From Rhizobium sp. TH2 (GTDB lineage Bacteria > Pseudomonadota > Alphaproteobacteria > Rhizobiales > Rhizobiaceae): DNA of 64,000 nucleotides. A program made the position numbers and the translations under genes. The stretch is taken from the NCBI RefSeq assembly GCF_024707525.1, contig NZ_CP062231.1:4526001-4590000 (forward strand). Reading direction: 5' to 3'. Under the pieces are notes generated by a model, which saw nothing but the letters and a program-made list of their open reading frames with translations, made no database searches and was not told the origin of the DNA. Positions 18,023 through 26,497 of the stretch are shown piece after piece; position 1 is the stretch's first letter, and each line of letters opens with the position of its first letter.

Positions 18023-18433
18023 TCAGTTGACGGCTGTCAGCGCCAACACGGCATTCGACGGTTCAAGCGACTCGAAATCGACCCCATCGCCGACAACGAG
18101 CGAGAGAACCTGCTCGCCGTGGCTGTCGGTCAGGACCACGGTGCCATCGCCGTTGTCGGTCCAGTTGTTGACCTGAACCAATCCAGGCCAGACGGCATCA
18201 CAGTCGGCGCCCGCCGTCAGCGTGTTCGATCGCGCCGTGGTGGTCATGCCCTTGGTGATAAGGCAGGCGGTGCGGTTCTCCATGTTGGAAACCGTAAACT
18301 CCTCCTGCCCGATGCCACGATGGACGGAAGCGGTGACGATGGCGTCGGTCGCGGCGGCTTCATGCGCCGGCGAGAACCACCAGAGCGGTCCGCCGATTGC
18401 CGCGACACCAAGAATGAGCACGCGAATTGCCAT
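18023..18433 (-). CDS. AprI/Inh-type protease inhibitor domain protein
   Basis: 136 residues. A hydrophobic signal segment is at about 1-25 (MAIRVLILGVAAIGGPLWWF). The mature part follows the Inh pattern: a first cysteine in NRTACLITKG, a second in GADCDAVWPGL, a tryptophan, and the closing strand DSHGEQVLSLVV. Relatives are periplasmic inhibitors of secreted serralysin-type metalloproteases or outer-membrane lipoproteins. No metalloprotease gene is nearby. It converges on the emrB-like gene with a 16-nt gap. Confidence 0.6.
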   Translation of the reverse strand: MAIRVLILGVAAIGGPLWWFSPAHEAAATDAIVTASVHRGIGQEEFTVSNMENRTACLITKGMTTTARSNTLTAGADCDAVWPGLVQVNNWTDNGDGTVVLTDSHGEQVLSLVVGDGVDFESLEPSNAVLALTAVN

Positions 18434-18540
18434 GATCCGCTCCCTTTTGGGGGTCGGGAGGAATTTCCCGATCGGCTCAAATCATGCACTGCAAAACTTG
18501 CGGCAGGGTTAACGGAATGCCAACGGCCGAGTGCGACAAA

Positions 18541-19029
18541 TCACAGCATGCACGGGGATGATCGGAAGATGCCGGGCTTACGTCCTTTGCCCAGCCATGT
18601 CTCCCAGTCCTTTCTTGCCTCACCCGGCGAGATAAGCGTTTCTCGAAGAAACTGCTCGGCAGCCTCCGTCAGCACTAGCTGGTCTGTATCGATATGAATG
18701 AGTCCCGCGTGCGACCAAATTTTCTCCGCCTTGTTCGCGAGCTCCCAACTTCCGGGTGACATTACTTGGCATCTGGCTGCAACCTCCGAAGGGAGGCTGC
18801 TGCGACAAACGGCCGGCAGAATAGCGCGCTCGTTTCTTTTCCAGAAAAAGTCAGCAAATATCTCTTCAAGTTCGAAAAAGAAGTCCTTGCGCGCCTTTGC
18901 TTTGATTGCATCGACTCTGAAAGTGGCCCATTCCCCTTCGTAACGGATATCAGAGGTAATCTTTAAAGCGCTAATTGGTGCGTCGACCTTTTTCCTGAAT
19001 TCACGGCAGAACCAGCTGCACTCGGTCAT
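18541..19029 (-). CDS. Hypothetical protein, low GC
   Basis: 162 residues and no family recognised. It is rich in aromatic and charged residues (KDFFFELEEIFADFFWKRNE) and has no signal peptide or membrane segment. Base composition is distinctly lower in GC than the flanking genes and the ribosome site is weak. It is therefore probably an acquired gene, or less likely a chance frame. Confidence 0.45.
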   Translation of the reverse strand: MTECSWFCREFRKKVDAPISALKITSDIRYEGEWATFRVDAIKAKARKDFFFELEEIFADFFWKRNERAILPAVCRSSLPSEVAARCQVMSPGSWELANKAEKIWSHAGLIHIDTDQLVLTEAAEQFLRETLISPGEARKDWETWLGKGRKPGIFRSSPCML

Positions 19030-19111
19030 GGATCAAACTCACGTTGCTGATGACAACATGATTGGTCCAATGGAATTGTCTACCGACCGCTTACATCTCC
19101 AGATTGCTCAT

Positions 19112-20068
19112 TCATCGAGCTTCCTTGAACGGCGTCTCCGGCACCGGGGTGACCGGCTTGCCCTGTTCGAACCACGAGATCAGGTTGTCCGCGACGAGAT
19201 CGGCCATCGCGTTGCGGGTTGCCACCGATGCCGATGCGACATGCGGCAGAAGCGAGACATTGTCGAACTTCAGCAGGCCCGCCGGCACGTTAGGTTCGTC
19301 CTCGAACACATCGAGCCCGGCGCCAGCAATGACATTCCGTTCAAGCGCATCAATCAGATCGCCCTCATGCACCGTCCAGCCGCGACCGACATTGATCAGC
19401 ACGCCATTGCTGCCAAGCGCCGCCAGGATCTCGCTGTTGATGGTCTGCCGGGTTTCAGGCGTCTTCGGCACGATGCAGACCAGTGTATCGACCGCCGTTG
19501 CCAATTCCTTGAGCGAAGGGAAGTAATCGTATTGCACGTCCTTGCGGGGCGAGCGCGTGTAGTAGCTGATCCGGACGCCGAAGGCCTCGAGCCGCTTGGC
19601 GATCTGCTGGCCGATGCGGCCCATGCCATACATGCCGATGTGACGATCGCGCAGTGTCAGCGGTGAGAGCGGGAAGGCGCCTTCCTTCACCCAGCGGCCT
19701 TCACGCAGATAGTTTTCGGCGCGCGGGAATTGGCGCAGTGTGTTGAGCAGCAGGCCAATCGTCGTATCCGCGACCTCGTCGTCGAGTACATCGGGCGTAT
19801 TGGTGACGATGAGGCCCTTCGACGCCGCGTGCCTGACATCGACACCATCATAACCGACGCCGAAATTGGCGATGATTTTCAGGTTCGGCAGCGCATCCAT
19901 CAGCGACGCGGGCATCGCGTTGAACGAGGCCGTGCCGGTCACCCTGGCAGCCATATCCGATGTCACATCCTCCGCCTTGGCGCTCGGAAGTTCGAGGATT
20001 TCGAAGGGCCCGGTCAGCCGCTCGCGGACGCGCGGATTGACTTTGCCGATGAGGAGCAGAGTTGTCAT
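19112..20068 (-). CDS. D-2-hydroxyacid dehydrogenase (glyoxylate/hydroxypyruvate reductase-like)
   Basis: 318 residues, complete. The Rossmann motif is GMYGMGRIGQQIAKRLE (about 148-164). The catalytic triad is visible as Arg in NVGRGWTVHE, Glu in DVFEDEPNVP and His in LLPHVASAS. It reduces 2-keto acids such as glyoxylate or hydroxypyruvate with NAD(P)H. It starts 12 nt after the stop of the LacI-type gene, so the regulator and enzyme form an operon and the regulator probably responds to a related sugar acid. Confidence 0.9.
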   Translation of the reverse strand: MTTLLLIGKVNPRVRERLTGPFEILELPSAKAEDVTSDMAARVTGTASFNAMPASLMDALPNLKIIANFGVGYDGVDVRHAASKGLIVTNTPDVLDDEVADTTIGLLLNTLRQFPRAENYLREGRWVKEGAFPLSPLTLRDRHIGMYGMGRIGQQIAKRLEAFGVRISYYTRSPRKDVQYDYFPSLKELATAVDTLVCIVPKTPETRQTINSEILAALGSNGVLINVGRGWTVHEGDLIDALERNVIAGAGLDVFEDEPNVPAGLLKFDNVSLLPHVASASVATRNAMADLVADNLISWFEQGKPVTPVPETPFKEAR

Positions 20069-20080
20069 GTCAGGATACCG

Positions 20081-21103
20081 CTATTTTCTGGGTTTCATGG
20101 GGCCGGTGGATTGGCGGATACGCATTTCCGGCTTGATGAGATGGAGGCCGTCGGGCTCGTGGCTGCCCGCGAGGCGATCGAGCAGCGCGCGCGCCGCCAT
20201 GCGACCGACTTCCGACTGGCCGTTCCAGACGGTGGTCAGCGCCGGCGTGGCGATCGCGGCCTCTTCGAGGTCGTCATATCCGGTCACGGCAATATCAACG
20301 CCGGCAGTCAGTCCGGCACGCGCGATGCCGTTCATCAGGCCGATCGCCACGAGATCGTTCCAGCAGACGGCGGCCGTCGGCTGCTGTGGCAGCGACAGGA
20401 AATGCACCGCGGCCTCGAAGCCGCCCTCGCGGGTGCGCGGCCCAGGAATGCGCAGTTCCGGCAGCACCGTCATGCCTGCCTTCTGCAGCGCGTTGACATA
20501 GCCCTGGTAGCGGTCGCGGCCGGTCGATGTCTGGTCGGTGCCGCCGATCATGGCGATCACCTTGTGGCCGAGCGAGATCAAATGGTTGGTGGCCAGCGAA
20601 ATGCCGTAGCTGTCATCGCCGCGATAGGCCGGCAGGTTGACACCCTCGATCGTGCGCGCGACGAGGATCAGCGGCATGCCGTTTTCCTCGGCAAGCTCGA
20701 TGTCTTCCGGCGGCGTGCCGATTGCCGGGGAGATGATGATGCCATCGCCGCCGAGCTGCAGCATGGTCTCAAGGAAATTACGCTGCTTTTCGACGGAATC
20801 GTAGTGATTGGAGAGAATGAACGTGTGCTGGCTGCGGTCGAGCTCGCTTTCGATGGCCTTGAGGATTTCGCCGTAGAACGGGTTCATGATGTCGTGAACA
20901 ACGACGCCGATAATGCCGGAACGGGAGGTGCGAAGGCTGGCCGCACGGCGGTTATAGATATAGCCCAGGGCGCGGGCCTGGTCCTTGATCTTGTCGCGGG
21001 TCGCCGCGGCCACCAGCGGACTGTCCCTCAGCGCGAGCGAAACGGTCGCCGTGGAGACGCCCAGTGTTTCAGCAATCGTGGACAGTTTGATCTTCTGGGC
21101 CAT
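20081..21103 (-). CDS. LacI family transcriptional regulator
   Basis: 340 residues from the ATG at 21103, which has a GGGAGG ribosome site; upstream in-frame starts lack one. The HTH is at the N-terminus (KLSTIAETLGVSTATVSLAL) with the hinge helix NRRAASLRTSRSGIIGVVV. A periplasmic-binding-protein-like sugar domain follows. It leads the operon with the 2-hydroxyacid dehydrogenase. The effector is unknown, probably a sugar or sugar acid. Confidence 0.92.
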   Translation of the reverse strand: MAQKIKLSTIAETLGVSTATVSLALRDSPLVAAATRDKIKDQARALGYIYNRRAASLRTSRSGIIGVVVHDIMNPFYGEILKAIESELDRSQHTFILSNHYDSVEKQRNFLETMLQLGGDGIIISPAIGTPPEDIELAEENGMPLILVARTIEGVNLPAYRGDDSYGISLATNHLISLGHKVIAMIGGTDQTSTGRDRYQGYVNALQKAGMTVLPELRIPGPRTREGGFEAAVHFLSLPQQPTAAVCWNDLVAIGLMNGIARAGLTAGVDIAVTGYDDLEEAAIATPALTTVWNGQSEVGRMAARALLDRLAGSHEPDGLHLIKPEMRIRQSTGPMKPRK

Positions 21104-21219
21104 CTGGCCTCCCATTCGCTTGCCGGCCGACCCTTCAAGGCCGCCCGACAATCCTCCTAAATCGATTGAGTTAGCACATTATCGGCCCACTGCAACAATC
21201 CTCGCGCCGGCTGCACCCA

Positions 21220-21726
21220 TTATTCACCGAAACCATCCTCTTCGGGCTCCACCACCCCGAGATTGCGGTTGATCTTGCGCAGAACCTTCAGGAACTGCCT
21301 GACCTCCTTGTCGCTAAGGCCATCGACGGCGAAATTCTCCGTCGCCTTGACCGCGAGTTCGATCGCATGGACGTGTCTGCGGCCCGCATCGGTGAGCACG
21401 GCGCGCATTTGCCGGCCATCCACACTGTCGGGTTCACGCTTGAGGAACCCCTGGGCCTCCATGCGCGCGAGGGTCCGCGTCATGGTCGGCGGCTTGACGC
21501 CCAGCCGTTCGGCGATCGCGCCGGCCGTCAGCCCGTCGGTCTCGGCCAGTGCCAGGATAACGCCATCCTGTCCGGCATAGACGCCGCTGGTGGACAATGC
21601 GTTGGTGAGAAATGTGCGCATGTGGCGGGAGGCGCGCGTGATATCCGACTGCAACGCGCCGGCAAGGCGGGGAGCGCTCTCCTTCTCGCCCTTGTCGCGT
21701 TTCCGCTCCTTGTCCTTCTTCGACAT
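21220..21726 (-). CDS. MarR family transcriptional regulator
   Basis: 168 residues from the ATG at 21726. The frame is open another 39 codons, but that part overlaps the divergent creatininase gene. A lysine-rich N-terminal stretch precedes the winged helix (about 60-135: LTAGAIAERLGVKPPTMTRT, then the wing with DGRQMRAVLT). It is divergent from the creatininase-like gene with an 80-nt gap and may control it; that is inferred from position. Confidence 0.88.
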   Translation of the reverse strand: MSKKDKERKRDKGEKESAPRLAGALQSDITRASRHMRTFLTNALSTSGVYAGQDGVILALAETDGLTAGAIAERLGVKPPTMTRTLARMEAQGFLKREPDSVDGRQMRAVLTDAGRRHVHAIELAVKATENFAVDGLSDKEVRQFLKVLRKINRNLGVVEPEEDGFGE

Positions 21727-21805
21727 CCCCGCCCCGGCTTTGAATTTAAATTCTTTGAATGTATGACGTAAGGCCGAAGGCAATGGCAAGAGGCAGCACG
21801 CGAAA

Positions 21806-22564
21806 ATGACCGGCGGCAGGGGTACAAAAGGCAACCGTACCATAGCGATATTGCCACTCGGCGCACACGAATATCACGGCCCTCACCTGCCGCTGGACAC
21901 GGACACAATCATCGCCAAAGCCGTCGCCGACCGGCTTCGAAACGCCCTGCCCGACAACCTCGACGTGATCTTCCTCGATGCCGAGCCGGTCGGCTATTCG
22001 CCGGAACATCTCGACCGGGCCGGCACGAAATCACTGGCCTATGGGGAGGCGATCGAGAAGTGGCTGGCAACGGCAGGCGATCTCGCAAGCCGCGGCATCA
22101 TGAAACTCGTCTTGCTCAATGCCCATGGCGGCAATTCGCCCCTGATGACCATCGTCGCCACCGAGGCCCGCATCCGCTTCAACATACTCTGCGTCGCGAC
22201 GAGCTGGACTCGCTTCGGCGTGCCGGAAGGTGTGATCTCGCCAGAGGCCAAGGCCCTAGACATCCATGGCGGCGATATCGAGACTTCCGTCATGTTGGCC
22301 ATAGCGCCCGACAAGGTGGATATGGGGAAGGCACAGGGTTTCCCCTCGGCGCAATCTACCTATGCGAGGGAATTCCATCATCTCCGCGCCTATGGCCCGC
22401 ATGCGTTCGGCTGGACAATGCGCGACCTCAACGCCGATGGCGCGGCGGGAAATGCCGCCAACGCCACAGCTGAAAAAGGTGAGGCGCTGTTGGCACATGC
22501 TGTGAGGGGTCTGGTGGAACTCGTTGAGGACGTGGACCGCTTCGAGGTTTCGTCGTTTCGCTAA
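21806..22564 (+). CDS. Creatininase family amidohydrolase
   Basis: 252 residues. The metal-binding signature LPLGAHEYHGPHLPLDTD lies near the N-terminus, followed by NAHGGN and HGGDIETS, all as in creatininase. The family includes creatinine amidohydrolase and enzymes acting on formamidopyrimidines (ArfB, MftE), so the substrate is open. The N-terminus is shorter than usual because no in-frame start lies upstream. It is divergent from a MarR gene. Confidence 0.87.
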   Translation: MTGGRGTKGNRTIAILPLGAHEYHGPHLPLDTDTIIAKAVADRLRNALPDNLDVIFLDAEPVGYSPEHLDRAGTKSLAYGEAIEKWLATAGDLASRGIMKLVLLNAHGGNSPLMTIVATEARIRFNILCVATSWTRFGVPEGVISPEAKALDIHGGDIETSVMLAIAPDKVDMGKAQGFPSAQSTYAREFHHLRAYGPHAFGWTMRDLNADGAAGNAANATAEKGEALLAHAVRGLVELVEDVDRFEVSSFR

Positions 22565-22584
22565 AAACTGCACCGAGCATCCAT

Positions 22585-22613
22585 TTGCGCGGCGGGCAAA
22601 CGTCTCCTATATA
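22585..22613 (+). promoter_or_regulatory. Putative sigma-70 promoter of the CobW-family gene
   Basis: TTGCGC at 22585-22590 and TATATA at 22608-22613 with 17 nt between, 44 nt before the ATG. No clear Zur operator was recognised. Confidence 0.4.
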
Positions 22614-22656
22614 ACAATCCAATTCCCGTTTCCCGCATCAGTCCCCCGAGGCGATC

Positions 22657-23739
22657 ATGACCGAAGCTGCCACTGCAAAGCCCATTCCCGTCACCGTGCT
22701 CACCGGCTATCTCGGTGCTGGCAAGACGACGCTGCTCAACCGCATCCTGACCGAAAACCACGGCAAGAAATATGCTGTCATCGTCAACGAATTCGGCGAG
22801 ATCGGCATCGATAACGACCTGATCGTCGAATCCGACGAAGAAATCTACGAGATGAACAATGGCTGCATCTGCTGCACCGTGCGCGGAGACCTGATCCGCG
22901 TCGTCGAGGGCCTGATGCGTCGCCCGGGTCGCTTCGATGCGATCATCGTCGAGACAACGGGCCTTGCCGACCCGGTACCGGTCGCCCAGACTTTCTTCAT
23001 GGACGACGATGTGCGTGCCAAGACGCAACTCGACGCCGTTATCGCGCTTGTCGATGCAAAGCATTTGCCGCTGCGCCTCAAGGATTCTCGCGAGGCCGAG
23101 GACCAATTGGCGTTTGCGGATGTCGTATTGCTCAACAAGACCGATCTCGTGACGCCGCAAGAGCTCAGCAAGATCGAGCAGATTATCAAGGTCATCAATC
23201 CCTCGGCTCGCATCTATCACACTGAACGCTCGAACGTGGACCTCAAGAAGATCCTCGATCTCGGCGCATTCGATCTGGAGCGCGCGCTGGAAAACGATCC
23301 GCAATTTCTCGAGCACGGCCATGAAGACCATGTCTGCGGCCCCGATTGCGACCACGATCATGATCACGACCATCATGGCCACGATCACGACCATCATGGG
23401 CATGATCATCATCACGACCATGCGGCGCCATCCGCCATCCATGACGTGACCGTGCAATCGATCTCGCTGCGCGGCGGCGAGATGAACCCGAAGAAATTCT
23501 TCCCCTGGATCGAGAAAATCACCCAGGTGCAGGGCCCCAACATCCTGCGCCTCAAGGGCATCATCGCCTTCGATCAGGACGACGAGCGCTATGTGGTGCA
23601 GGGCGTCCACATGATCATCGAGGGCAACCATCAGCGCGCCTGGAAGGATGGCGAGAAGCGCGAGAGCAAGCTCGTCTTCATCGGCCGCGATCTCGACCGC
23701 AAGAAGATCGAGGAAAGCTTCATGGCCTGCGCGGCCTAA
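22657..23739 (+). CDS. CobW/COG0523 GTPase with histidine-rich metal-binding loop
   Basis: 360 residues. Seen are the P-loop GYLGAGKTT (17-25), NEFGEIGID, the metal-binding C70-I-C72-C73 motif of the family, NKTD (guanine recognition) and a C-terminal CobW domain. Residues about 219-255 form an insertion of almost pure His/Asp with a CGPDC pair, a likely zinc or nickel store. The family delivers or senses zinc and cobalt. The downstream WD40 gene is probably functionally linked. A hairpin at 23798-23820 follows. Confidence 0.92.
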   Translation: MTEAATAKPIPVTVLTGYLGAGKTTLLNRILTENHGKKYAVIVNEFGEIGIDNDLIVESDEEIYEMNNGCICCTVRGDLIRVVEGLMRRPGRFDAIIVETTGLADPVPVAQTFFMDDDVRAKTQLDAVIALVDAKHLPLRLKDSREAEDQLAFADVVLLNKTDLVTPQELSKIEQIIKVINPSARIYHTERSNVDLKKILDLGAFDLERALENDPQFLEHGHEDHVCGPDCDHDHDHDHHGHDHDHHGHDHHHDHAAPSAIHDVTVQSISLRGGEMNPKKFFPWIEKITQVQGPNILRLKGIIAFDQDDERYVVQGVHMIIEGNHQRAWKDGEKRESKLVFIGRDLDRKKIEESFMACAA

Positions 23740-23797
23740 GGCACCTCCCCGCTGCCGGTGCGTAGCCAGCGCTGACATTCCTTGGACCGGTTGTGAC

Positions 23798-23820
23798 GGC
23801 CGCCTTGACAAAAGGCGGCC
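23798..23820 (+). terminator. Hairpin after the CobW-family gene
   Basis: GGCCGCCTT (23798-23806) pairs with AAGGCGGCC (23812-23820). There is no T-run, so it may be an intra-operon hairpin before the WD40 gene rather than a full stop. Confidence 0.4.
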
Positions 23821-23876
23821 GGCTCGCAATGGACGGAAGCCGGCCGAAGCACCCAAGACCATTTGGAGAAGAATGA

Positions 23877-24866
23877 ATGCCCACCGTTGCCCCTCTCGAT
23901 CTCGAAGGCCATGTCCTGGGTGCGCATTTTCTCGGTGATGTGCCGTTCTTCGCCTCCTCGTCAGGCACTTTCCACCGCCTTGACATGGGCCACCAGGTCA
24001 CCGAGGCGCATCACGGCATGCTGGCCAGCGTGACGGATGCCGTGACCAATTCCATCATTTCAGGCGGAGAAGACGGCAAGGTTCTGCGCCTGTCCGCCGA
24101 TGGCTGCGTGAAAATGATCGCTGAAGTGCCGCGCAAATGGATCACTTCCGTTGCACCCGGCCCCTCCGGCGCGGTCGGCTATGCCACCGGCAAGACGGCG
24201 ACGGTCGTCACCTCCGATGGCAAGAGCCGAGATTTCATTGAACAGCGCTCGGTTGAAGGCGTTGCCTTCGCACCAAAAGGTCTGAGGATCGCCGCTGCCC
24301 GCTATAACGGTGTCACCCTGCACTGGGCCGGCACCAACGGCGCACCCGTCGACCTGGAGTGGAAGGGCGCGCATAACGGCGTGACCTTCTCGCCCGATGG
24401 CCGGTTCCTTGTTACATCGATGCAGGAAAACGCGCTGCATGGCTGGAAGCTCGACAGCAAACCCGGCGAGGAAACCCGCCACATGCGGATGACCGGCTAT
24501 CCCGCCAAGATCAAGTCCGTGTCCTGGGCGCCGAAGGGCAAATGGCTCGCCTCCTCCGGCGCGCCGGCTGCGATCGTCTGGCCCTTTGCCGCCAAGGACG
24601 GACCGATGGGCAAGGCGCCGCTCGAACTCGGAACCCGTGCGAATATTCTCGTGACGGCGGTCGAGTTTCACCACACCGAAGACGTTCTCGCCATCGGCTT
24701 CATCGACGGCATGATCCTCGGCGTCCGCATCGCCGACCAGAAGGAAGCGCTGCTGCGCCGTCCCGGCAAGGGCGCGATCACCTCCATGGCCTGGTCGAAT
24801 AACGGCAAACTGCTCGCCTTCGCCTCCGAAGCCGGCGATTGCGGCGTGGTCGATATATCGGTATGA
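23877..24866 (+). CDS. WD40 repeat protein
   Basis: 329 residues forming a probable seven-bladed propeller. Recurrent blade ends are visible, for example VEGVAFAPKGLRIAAARYNG, GVTFSPDGRFLVTSMQEN, KSVSWAPKGKWLASSG and ITSMAWSNNGKLLAFASEAG. There is no signal peptide, so it is likely cytosolic. It follows the CobW-family GTPase on the same strand after 137 nt, and a scaffold role in metal delivery is a reasonable guess. Confidence 0.85.
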   Translation: MPTVAPLDLEGHVLGAHFLGDVPFFASSSGTFHRLDMGHQVTEAHHGMLASVTDAVTNSIISGGEDGKVLRLSADGCVKMIAEVPRKWITSVAPGPSGAVGYATGKTATVVTSDGKSRDFIEQRSVEGVAFAPKGLRIAAARYNGVTLHWAGTNGAPVDLEWKGAHNGVTFSPDGRFLVTSMQENALHGWKLDSKPGEETRHMRMTGYPAKIKSVSWAPKGKWLASSGAPAAIVWPFAAKDGPMGKAPLELGTRANILVTAVEFHHTEDVLAIGFIDGMILGVRIADQKEALLRRPGKGAITSMAWSNNGKLLAFASEAGDCGVVDISV

Positions 24867-24901
24867 CGCTGCTGAACTAAGCCCAGCGGCCTTCCGCGAC
24901 A

Positions 24902-24930
24902 TCGGCGAATGTCAACAAGACATCCGCCGA
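24902..24930. terminator. Bidirectional hairpin between convergent genes
   Basis: 24902-24913 pairs with 24919-24930 (TCGGCG and CGCCGA ends, ATGTC/GACAT inner part, one mismatch) between the WD40 gene and the VOC gene. Confidence 0.5.
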
Positions 24931-24947
24931 AGAAGCGCACTCAACCG

Positions 24948-25325
24948 TCACATGGGTGCCGGCTCGAGAAAGCCGATCATGGTGTTGGCCGAATCCTTGA
25001 CGATCGCGATCCAGCCAGTGTTTTCAATGAAGAATTTTTCGCGAACCACCGTGCCGCCGGCTCCAGTCGCAGCCTCGGTCGCCGCATCCATACTATCGAC
25101 ATTGATATAGGCGAACCAGTCATTGCTGCCCGGCTGGCTTTCCGGCCAGGGCATGAGACCCGCGACGGGCACCGGGTTGCCGGCGACGAAAGCCAGCGTA
25201 TAGGGTCCCATATCCCCCATCGGCATATCCTGGTAAGTCCAGCCCGCCACACGCTTGTAGAAATCCTTGGACGCCTCGATGTTGGACGTCATGAGTTCAT
25301 TCCAGCCGAATGTTCCGTGTGCCAT
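24948..25325 (-). CDS. VOC (glyoxalase/bleomycin-resistance) superfamily protein
   Basis: 125 residues, one VOC module: FGWNELMTSNIEASKDFYKR at the start, then VAGLMPWP, a central AYINVDSMDAATEAA strand-helix and a closing glutamate in MIGFLEPAP. This subfamily is often annotated as a glyoxalase-like enzyme; substrate and metal use are not known. Confidence 0.85.
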   Translation of the reverse strand: MAHGTFGWNELMTSNIEASKDFYKRVAGWTYQDMPMGDMGPYTLAFVAGNPVPVAGLMPWPESQPGSNDWFAYINVDSMDAATEAATGAGGTVVREKFFIENTGWIAIVKDSANTMIGFLEPAPM

Positions 25326-25468
25326 TGTCTTCTCCCTTTTGCCTGGTCGATGTCAGATAGCACGTCAATAAGAACATTTCATGAACGATAATGTCAACCG
25401 GAATCTATTTTACGGTTGCGATGCCGCGCCGCTTATCTATTCTAGCCCTAGACATCTTGGAGTGGGGC

Positions 25469-26329
25469 ATGCGGGCATCGTTCAAGCGCATACTTGTCGT
25501 TCTTGTGGTTTTCCTCGCCTGGGCAGGGGCGCCAGCGCTGGCCGCCGATGTCGAATTCCCTGCCCCCGACAACGCCGTATCCGTCCATGGCGTCACGACC
25601 TATCTCGATCTCGCCCGCCATTTCGTGCCTGATATCAAGAACACCGGCAACGGCTATGCCGGCACGAAGCGGATCAAGATCAGGCACATTGCCGGGCCGG
25701 GCTACGAGAACGAGGACGCCGCCTCCTTCGGCTTCTACGATATCGCCCGCGTCATGATGAAGGCCGACGGCAAGGATCGCCTGCTGGTGCTTTTCGATTT
25801 CGCGCAGGCGGCGCAGACCGCGCAAGGGGTCGCGGTGCTGGCGCTTTACGATATCAGTCACCAACCCGTACTTCTCGATGCCGCCGATATCGGTTTCGAC
25901 CAGAGCACCTATTTCTTCGATCAGGCGCTGATGCCGGTCGCCGAGGGCTCGGATGTGATCCTGACCATGAGCTCGCATTTCAATTCGAGCCAGGCCTATG
26001 TCACGCAATCGATGATCATGGTGCGCAACGACAAGCTCGAACTGATCGACACCGCGATGCTGTTCGGCGAGCGCAATTGCGGCGTCGATCGTCAGCAGAC
26101 CATCGCCTATGCAGCCAATCCCTCGCAAGGCAAGCCCTATGCGCCGATCAAGGTTACCGTGAACGACACAACCTCGGCGATCGAGGAGGTCTGTGCCGAT
26201 CTCGCGCCCGCCCAACTGGGCAAGAAGGAGATCAAGGTGACCTATATCTGGGATACCGCAGCCGGGAAGTATGTGCCGGATTCCGATGCGATCGAGCGCC
26301 TCGCCAAGGATAACGAATCACGCTTCTAG
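25469..26329 (+). CDS. Secreted/periplasmic protein of unknown function
   Basis: 286 residues from the ATG at 25469, which has a GGAG-type ribosome site and opens a clear signal peptide (FKRILVVLVVFLAWAGAPAL, cleavage near ALAAD). The frame also stays open 26 codons upstream. The mature part has a single cysteine pair (ERNCGVD and EEVCADL) and no recognised domain. It is transcribed alone. Confidence 0.75.
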   Translation: MRASFKRILVVLVVFLAWAGAPALAADVEFPAPDNAVSVHGVTTYLDLARHFVPDIKNTGNGYAGTKRIKIRHIAGPGYENEDAASFGFYDIARVMMKADGKDRLLVLFDFAQAAQTAQGVAVLALYDISHQPVLLDAADIGFDQSTYFFDQALMPVAEGSDVILTMSSHFNSSQAYVTQSMIMVRNDKLELIDTAMLFGERNCGVDRQQTIAYAANPSQGKPYAPIKVTVNDTTSAIEEVCADLAPAQLGKKEIKVTYIWDTAAGKYVPDSDAIERLAKDNESRF

Positions 26330-26497
26330 CCTCAGGGTTTCGCCGCGCGCGTGCCGTGCAATCAAGCTATGTCGCCAGCGCACTGTACAATGTGACGAAT
26401 GCAGCCTATGTAGGCGCCACATTGCGGGCGCAAGCGCCGCTCATTCCGCCCGCGTCTGGTATTGCCATGTCTGGGCGAGACATCCGAAAGACGAGAC

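Noticed and set aside
19730..21160. 476-codon plus-strand frame opposite the LacI and 2-hydroxyacid dehydrogenase genes
   Set aside because: Shadow of two real minus-strand genes; low-complexity charged composition and no ribosome site or motif.
23311..23420. Possible tandem DNA repeat or CRISPR-like array
   Set aside because: The periodicity comes from His/Asp codons within the GTPase insertion; there are no spacers or regular repeats.
22561..23862. Long minus-strand frame opposite the CobW-family gene with Met/Val runs
   Set aside because: The Met/Val-rich part is the antisense of the histidine/aspartate codon repeat, not a real protein.
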